This document shows positions 60,675-64,000 of a stretch of DNA of 64,000 nucleotides, one piece after another. A program made the translations under genes and the position numbers. Source of the stretch: Acidimicrobiia bacterium (GTDB lineage Bacteria; Actinomycetota; Acidimicrobiia; Spongiisociales; JAHEDJ01); contig DATIPS010000023.1 in assembly GCA_035471805.1 (NCBI GenBank), positions 62,001 through 126,000 on the forward strand. Reading direction: 5' to 3'. Each line of letters starts with the position of its first letter. Within the stretch, counting starts at the first letter, position 1. Below the pieces are notes generated by a model. The model saw only the letters and a program-made list of their open reading frames with translations, had not been told where the DNA came from and did not search any database.

Positions 60675-62588
60675 TCATCCGAAGTTTTCGATCCTCACCG
60701 GTGCGATCTCGCCCGCAGGTTCGAATCCGAAGAGTTGCCCGTAGAAAGACAACTCGGCTTCGCGTGTGGCGATGATCGTCTCGGCCTTGCCCAGAAAGTG
60801 ATCCTCCCCCTCGATCAGGAGATACGAGTGAGGGAGGTTGTTCGAACGCATGGCATCGACAAAGACCTCCGCCTGGTCGGGCGTCACGATCGGGTCCTGA
60901 GCCCCCTGAATGATCAACACCGGGCAAGAAACCCGGTCTGCGAAATGGATCGGAGAACGATCGTGGGCAAGCCGGCGGGCCTCGGGCATCGGGCCGATCA
61001 GCGACTCGTCGTAGCGAGACTCGAACTTGTGCGTCGTCTCCATGAGCGCGGATATGTCGGCGACGCCGCAATAGGACGCTCCGGCGGTGAACACGTCGTG
61101 GAATGTGAGTGCGCAGAGGGTCACATAGCCCCCGGCGCTACCACCGCGAATAGCCAGACGGGCAGGATCCACCATGCCTTCGGCCGCCAGGAACCTGGCG
61201 GCATTGACGCAGTCGACAACGTCGGCATCACCCCAGCGGCCCTGGAGAGCGTTTCGATACTCCCTTCCGTATCCCGTTGAACCGCGGTAGTTCACGTCCA
61301 TCACGGCAAACCCGCGGGTCGTCCAGAACTGCACGTGGAGGTTGAAGACCGCCCGGGTCTGTGACGTCGGCCCACCGTGCGACGACACGATCAAAGGGGG
61401 GAGCTCCCCATCGGGTGCCTCGTAGTCGGGGTTCGTCGGCGGGTAATAGAACCCATGAGCGACCGTGTCGTCGCTGGTCGGAAAGACGATCGGGCGGGGC
61501 CGGCTGATGTATCCCTCGTCCACGCCGGTGAGAGAAGCCCGCTTCACTACTTCGAACGATCCAGCCGGATCCACCGACAGAAGGGCCATGGGCTCGACGG
61601 CACCTCCCATCGTCGTCCAGATCCTTCCGCCGGCCACAGCCAGGAACGGACTCGATGCTTTTCTGTCATCGAGGTCGATCGGCCGGGCCTCGCCGTTCTC
61701 GATGATGACCAGCGACCACAGTCCGTCATCTGCCGCCTTGGCAACGACACGGCCGTCGGGAAGGAAGCCGTAGGTCCGGAATCCGAAGAGCCATGCCGGC
61801 TCGCCGAACTCGCGGTCGGCCCGATGGAGGGCCTCGAGCGAGTCACCTTCGACCCGGTAGAGATTCCACCAGCCCGACCGGTCGGACACGATGTGCAGAA
61901 CCCCGTCCGGCGACCACTCGGGCTGGAAGAACGACTCGCCGGCTGATGGCAGGCGCCGCGCGTTCGAGAGCTCGTCGCCGTGCAGGTCGGCGGTCCACAG
62001 CTGAGTCTGATCCCAAGGCATGTTCGGGTGATCCCACGCCAGCCAGGCCAGTCGCGACCCGTCCGGGCTGACCCGCGGTGACGCATAGAAGTCGTGGCCC
62101 GTGACCAGCACGACCGGTTGCCCGGCCCCTTCCGAGTCCACGAGCACCAGTTCGTTGCGGGCCTCCCCCTCCGCTGTGTGATCTTCGCGCACCGTGATCA
62201 GACGGTCGCCGGAGAAGACCGTGTCCGCATACCGCCATGCGCGAGGTCCCGGAGGTTCCGGCGTGATCGGACGCGGCTCTCGACCGTCGAGCCTGTATAT
62301 GCGCTGATCCTCGAATGAGGATGCGACGATTCTGCCGCGGTCGACCGCCAGGGAACTCCCGCCGTATTCATGGACGAGGGTCCTGGCATTGAATCCGGGG
62401 GCGATCTCGTCGATGCGGCCGTCCCGGCACCGCATCAGCGCAACGCGGCCGGACTCCGAAGCTCGAAACTCTCCCCAATAGACATCAACACCGTCGGAAG
62501 TCAGCTCCCAGAACGAAATCTGGCCGCCGGCCAGCATCGCGGGAGTGATCGGGGAGTTCCAGGCGCCGTAGGGAGCTGTAGCAGGCAT
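60675..62588 (-). CDS. S9-family peptidase (dipeptidyl/acylaminoacyl-peptidase type)
   Basis: 637-residue serine peptidase. N-terminal beta-propeller (residues about 20-350; SPDGSRLAWLAWDHPNMPW and DSPDG-like blades, e.g. WSPDGVLHIV). C-terminal alpha/beta hydrolase with SSHGGPTSQTRAVF, YRGSTGYGREY, nucleophile elbow IRGGSAGGYVTL (about 470), acid in IQGAQDPIVTP and His in GEDHFLGKA. No signal peptide, so cytosolic. It is the third S9 enzyme in the window and unrelated in sequence detail to the prolyl oligopeptidase. It lies 41 bp downstream of the sugar dehydrogenase lipoprotein gene on the same strand. Confidence 0.93.
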   Translation of the reverse strand: MPATAPYGAWNSPITPAMLAGGQISFWELTSDGVDVYWGEFRASESGRVALMRCRDGRIDEIAPGFNARTLVHEYGGSSLAVDRGRIVASSFEDQRIYRLDGREPRPITPEPPGPRAWRYADTVFSGDRLITVREDHTAEGEARNELVLVDSEGAGQPVVLVTGHDFYASPRVSPDGSRLAWLAWDHPNMPWDQTQLWTADLHGDELSNARRLPSAGESFFQPEWSPDGVLHIVSDRSGWWNLYRVEGDSLEALHRADREFGEPAWLFGFRTYGFLPDGRVVAKAADDGLWSLVIIENGEARPIDLDDRKASSPFLAVAGGRIWTTMGGAVEPMALLSVDPAGSFEVVKRASLTGVDEGYISRPRPIVFPTSDDTVAHGFYYPPTNPDYEAPDGELPPLIVSSHGGPTSQTRAVFNLHVQFWTTRGFAVMDVNYRGSTGYGREYRNALQGRWGDADVVDCVNAARFLAAEGMVDPARLAIRGGSAGGYVTLCALTFHDVFTAGASYCGVADISALMETTHKFESRYDESLIGPMPEARRLAHDRSPIHFADRVSCPVLIIQGAQDPIVTPDQAEVFVDAMRSNNLPHSYLLIEGEDHFLGKAETIIATREAELSFYGQLFGFEPAGEIAPVRIENFG

Positions 62589-62629
62589 GGGACAACCCTA
62601 CCGGTCGGAAGACGGAAGGGGATCGACAG

Positions 62630-63868
62630 TCACCGGACCGGCACAACGAGGTAGACGGAATCGCCCGCCGTCACATAGAGCTCGCCGAATCCGTCGGTGC
62701 CGAAGGAAGTCACTCCGCCGATGGAACCGACGTCTGCCGTCCAGTCGGTCGGCTCGGTCACCTCGGAGCCATTCCAGGCAAAGCTGCGGAGCCATCCGCC
62801 GCAATAGTCCGAGTAGAAGTAGTGACCGTTCAACTCGGGGATCGCATCACCCCGGTAGACGTATCCGCCTGTGATCGAGCAGGCTCCTCCGTCGCCGTGG
62901 GCAACCTCCACGACCGGGAGCGTGATGCCGGTCGTGTCACACCCGGTCGGCGGTGAAAAGCAGTGGAGACCTTCGACGATCGGCCACCCGTAGTTCAATC
63001 CCGGTGCCGCGGCAGGAGCCACGTTGATCTCTTCGAAGGAGTTCTGGCCGACGTCGGCGACGTAGATCAGTTCACCGTCGAACGAGAACCGCCACGGATT
63101 GCGAAGACCGTACGACCACACCTCATCGAATGGATTCCCGGGTGCCGGCCCGAATGGATCGGTGGCGAACCTGAGGATCGCTCCGAACACGGTGTCGCTG
63201 CGCTGCCCGTGGCCGAAGGCATCGTTGCCCCGCCCACCGTCGCCGAGGGCCAGGTAGAGGTGTCCGTCCGGACCGAAGGAGAGCATGCCGCCGTTGTGGT
63301 TGGAAGCCGGTTGATCGGCCGTGAACAGTATCCGACCTGAGGATGGGTCGGCGCGGTTCGGGTCGGCGGAGAAGAGGTACGAGGCGAGCACGGTGTCTCC
63401 GCGGATGTCCGAGTAGTGAACGAAGAAGCGGTCTTCCACCGCCGGATCGAACGCGAGGCCCAGCAAACCTTGTTCACCTTCGTTGCGAACGAGATCGGCG
63501 ATGTCGAGAAACGGCTCGTCGAGCACCGGCCCTCCCTCCGAAACCCAGATACGGCCCTCTTTCGAAACGACGAACAGTCGAGAGTCGCCGGTGGGCGCAT
63601 CGACGAACACGGGGAAATCGAGATCACCGGCAATCTTCCGGTAGGCCAGACCAAGGAGCGGATCGAGCGTGACGGTCGTCGTCGTGGTCGTGCTGGTGAC
63701 GGTGGTGGTGGTGGTCGTGGTGGTGGTGGTGGTGGACTGATCGGTCGCGACCGGGTTGGTCGACGGGGAGGTGGAGCTCGTGCCGGACGTGCTCGGAACG
63801 GAAACGGCCTCCTGGACGTTCCCGGAACAAGCGGCGAGCAGGATGATCCAGGCTATCCATCGACGCAT
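62630..63868 (-). CDS. PQQ-type glucose/sorbosone dehydrogenase-like lipoprotein
   Basis: 412-residue secreted soluble aldose dehydrogenase-like protein. Signal peptide with lipobox LLAACSG (about 9-15), a Ser/Thr linker of about 50 residues rich in poly-Thr, then a six-bladed propeller. Conserved segments are FVVSKEGRIWVSEGG, GEQGLLGLAFDP, NHNGGMLSFGPDGHLYLALGDGG, YGLRNPWRFSFDG, GQNSFEEINV and GGYVYRGDAIPELNGHYFYSDYC. Related enzymes oxidise sugars with PQQ or act as sugar-binding hedgehog-interacting-like proteins. The ATG at 63868 has no ribosome-binding site and may be near-leaderless. Confidence 0.88.
   Translation of the reverse strand: MRRWIAWIILLAACSGNVQEAVSVPSTSGTSSTSPSTNPVATDQSTTTTTTTTTTTVTSTTTTTTVTLDPLLGLAYRKIAGDLDFPVFVDAPTGDSRLFVVSKEGRIWVSEGGPVLDEPFLDIADLVRNEGEQGLLGLAFDPAVEDRFFVHYSDIRGDTVLASYLFSADPNRADPSSGRILFTADQPASNHNGGMLSFGPDGHLYLALGDGGRGNDAFGHGQRSDTVFGAILRFATDPFGPAPGNPFDEVWSYGLRNPWRFSFDGELIYVADVGQNSFEEINVAPAAAPGLNYGWPIVEGLHCFSPPTGCDTTGITLPVVEVAHGDGGACSITGGYVYRGDAIPELNGHYFYSDYCGGWLRSFAWNGSEVTEPTDWTADVGSIGGVTSFGTDGFGELYVTAGDSVYLVVPVR
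63669..63736 (-). repeat. ACC/ACG trinucleotide tract encoding poly-Thr linker
   Basis: About 22 mostly ACC and ACG codons encode two Thr runs (11 and 6) separated by VTST in the linker of the sugar dehydrogenase. Microsatellite-like, probably prone to length change, but the repeat is in multiples of 3 so the frame is kept. Confidence 0.8.
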
Positions 63869-63983
63869 TCTGTAAGGGTAACGACGCTTCGGAGCAAGGG
63901 ACATTTCAGACGCACACTGGAGGCAAAACGGTGGGTTGAGCCGGTAGGCTGGTGGCCGAGCCATCGATCAGGAGCGTCGGTCT

Positions 63984-64000
63984 ATGTGTGCGAAATGGGA
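63984..64000 (+). other. Possible start of a rightward gene at the window edge
   Basis: ATG at 63984 with AGGAG at 63970-63974, about 9 nt upstream. Only five codons (MCAKW) are visible, too few to support a call. The gap 63869-63983 otherwise shows only upstream DNA of the sugar dehydrogenase gene. Confidence 0.2.

Noticed and set aside
60710..60735. tRNA T-arm-like GGTTCGAATCC
   Set aside because: It lies inside the S9 peptidase coding frame and no acceptor or anticodon stems flank it.

Overview
The window is a 64-kb chromosomal segment of a high-GC bacterium, most likely an actinobacterium and possibly Acidimicrobiia-like. That placement is inferred from gene content, not from a marker gene: an AdnAB-type helicase-nuclease pair, a large mycobacterial-type PlsB, a homodimeric pyruvate dehydrogenase E1 (AceE), many GTG/TTG starts and Thr-rich lipoprotein linkers. 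I found no rRNA, tRNA, CRISPR array, prophage or insertion sequence. Coding density is very high, with many ATGA or 1-4 bp overlaps between co-oriented genes.

Layout. 1-5.3 kb: AdnAB-like DNA end-processing genes and a DsbA-fold protein. 5.3-12.1 kb: D-aminoacyl-tRNA deacylase with a cNMP-binding protein, glycerol-3-phosphate acyltransferase, and a three-gene ABC-2 exporter. 12.3-19 kb: a phosphoribosyltransferase facing a leftward operon for an NAD-linked formate dehydrogenase plus a B12-binding radical SAM protein. 19-29.4 kb: threonine dehydratase, AceE, a P-loop protein, DNA polymerase X, an amino-acid permease fused to UspA domains, an SRPBCC protein and a sirtuin. 29.6-50 kb: mostly metabolic and cell-wall genes (Nfu, ATP-grasp, MalQ, two S9 peptidases, thiamine pyrophosphokinase, 2-hydroxyacid dehydrogenase, GH3 lipoprotein, acyl-CoA synthetase, CoA-transferase, AI-2E-family permease, SDR, MurI, YchF, GpsA). 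50-59 kb: a leftward block with NurA, SbcC/Rad50, SbcD/Mre11, a kinase, a phosphatase, an AlkZ-like winged-helix protein and HerA. 59-64 kb: membrane protease-like proteins, another S9 peptidase and a PQQ-type sugar dehydrogenase lipoprotein.

Main observations. (1) Two neighbouring genes in the formate dehydrogenase operon are selenoprotein genes. In each, an in-frame TGA is followed 19-20 nt later by a hairpin with a GGUC[U/C] apical loop. One TGA is the active-site Sec of the formate dehydrogenase; the other gives a C-Sec-A-E-P tail on the radical SAM protein. (2) The formate dehydrogenase alpha subunit is split in two: the catalytic pterin domain is one gene, and its N-terminal Fe-S region (including the [4Fe-4S] domain normally fused to the pterin domain) is another, two genes downstream. 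(3) A previously unnamed (to me) family of 49-50-bp palindromes lies at four intergenic loci, each abutting a stop codon. At three of the four it occurs as pairs separated by exactly 11 bp. (4) SbcD, SbcC, NurA and HerA, the archaeal Mre11-Rad50-NurA-HerA resection set, sit in one co-oriented block, in the same window as AdnAB. (5) A stem-rich leader with alternative pairings precedes a small membrane-protein gene near 47.4 kb.
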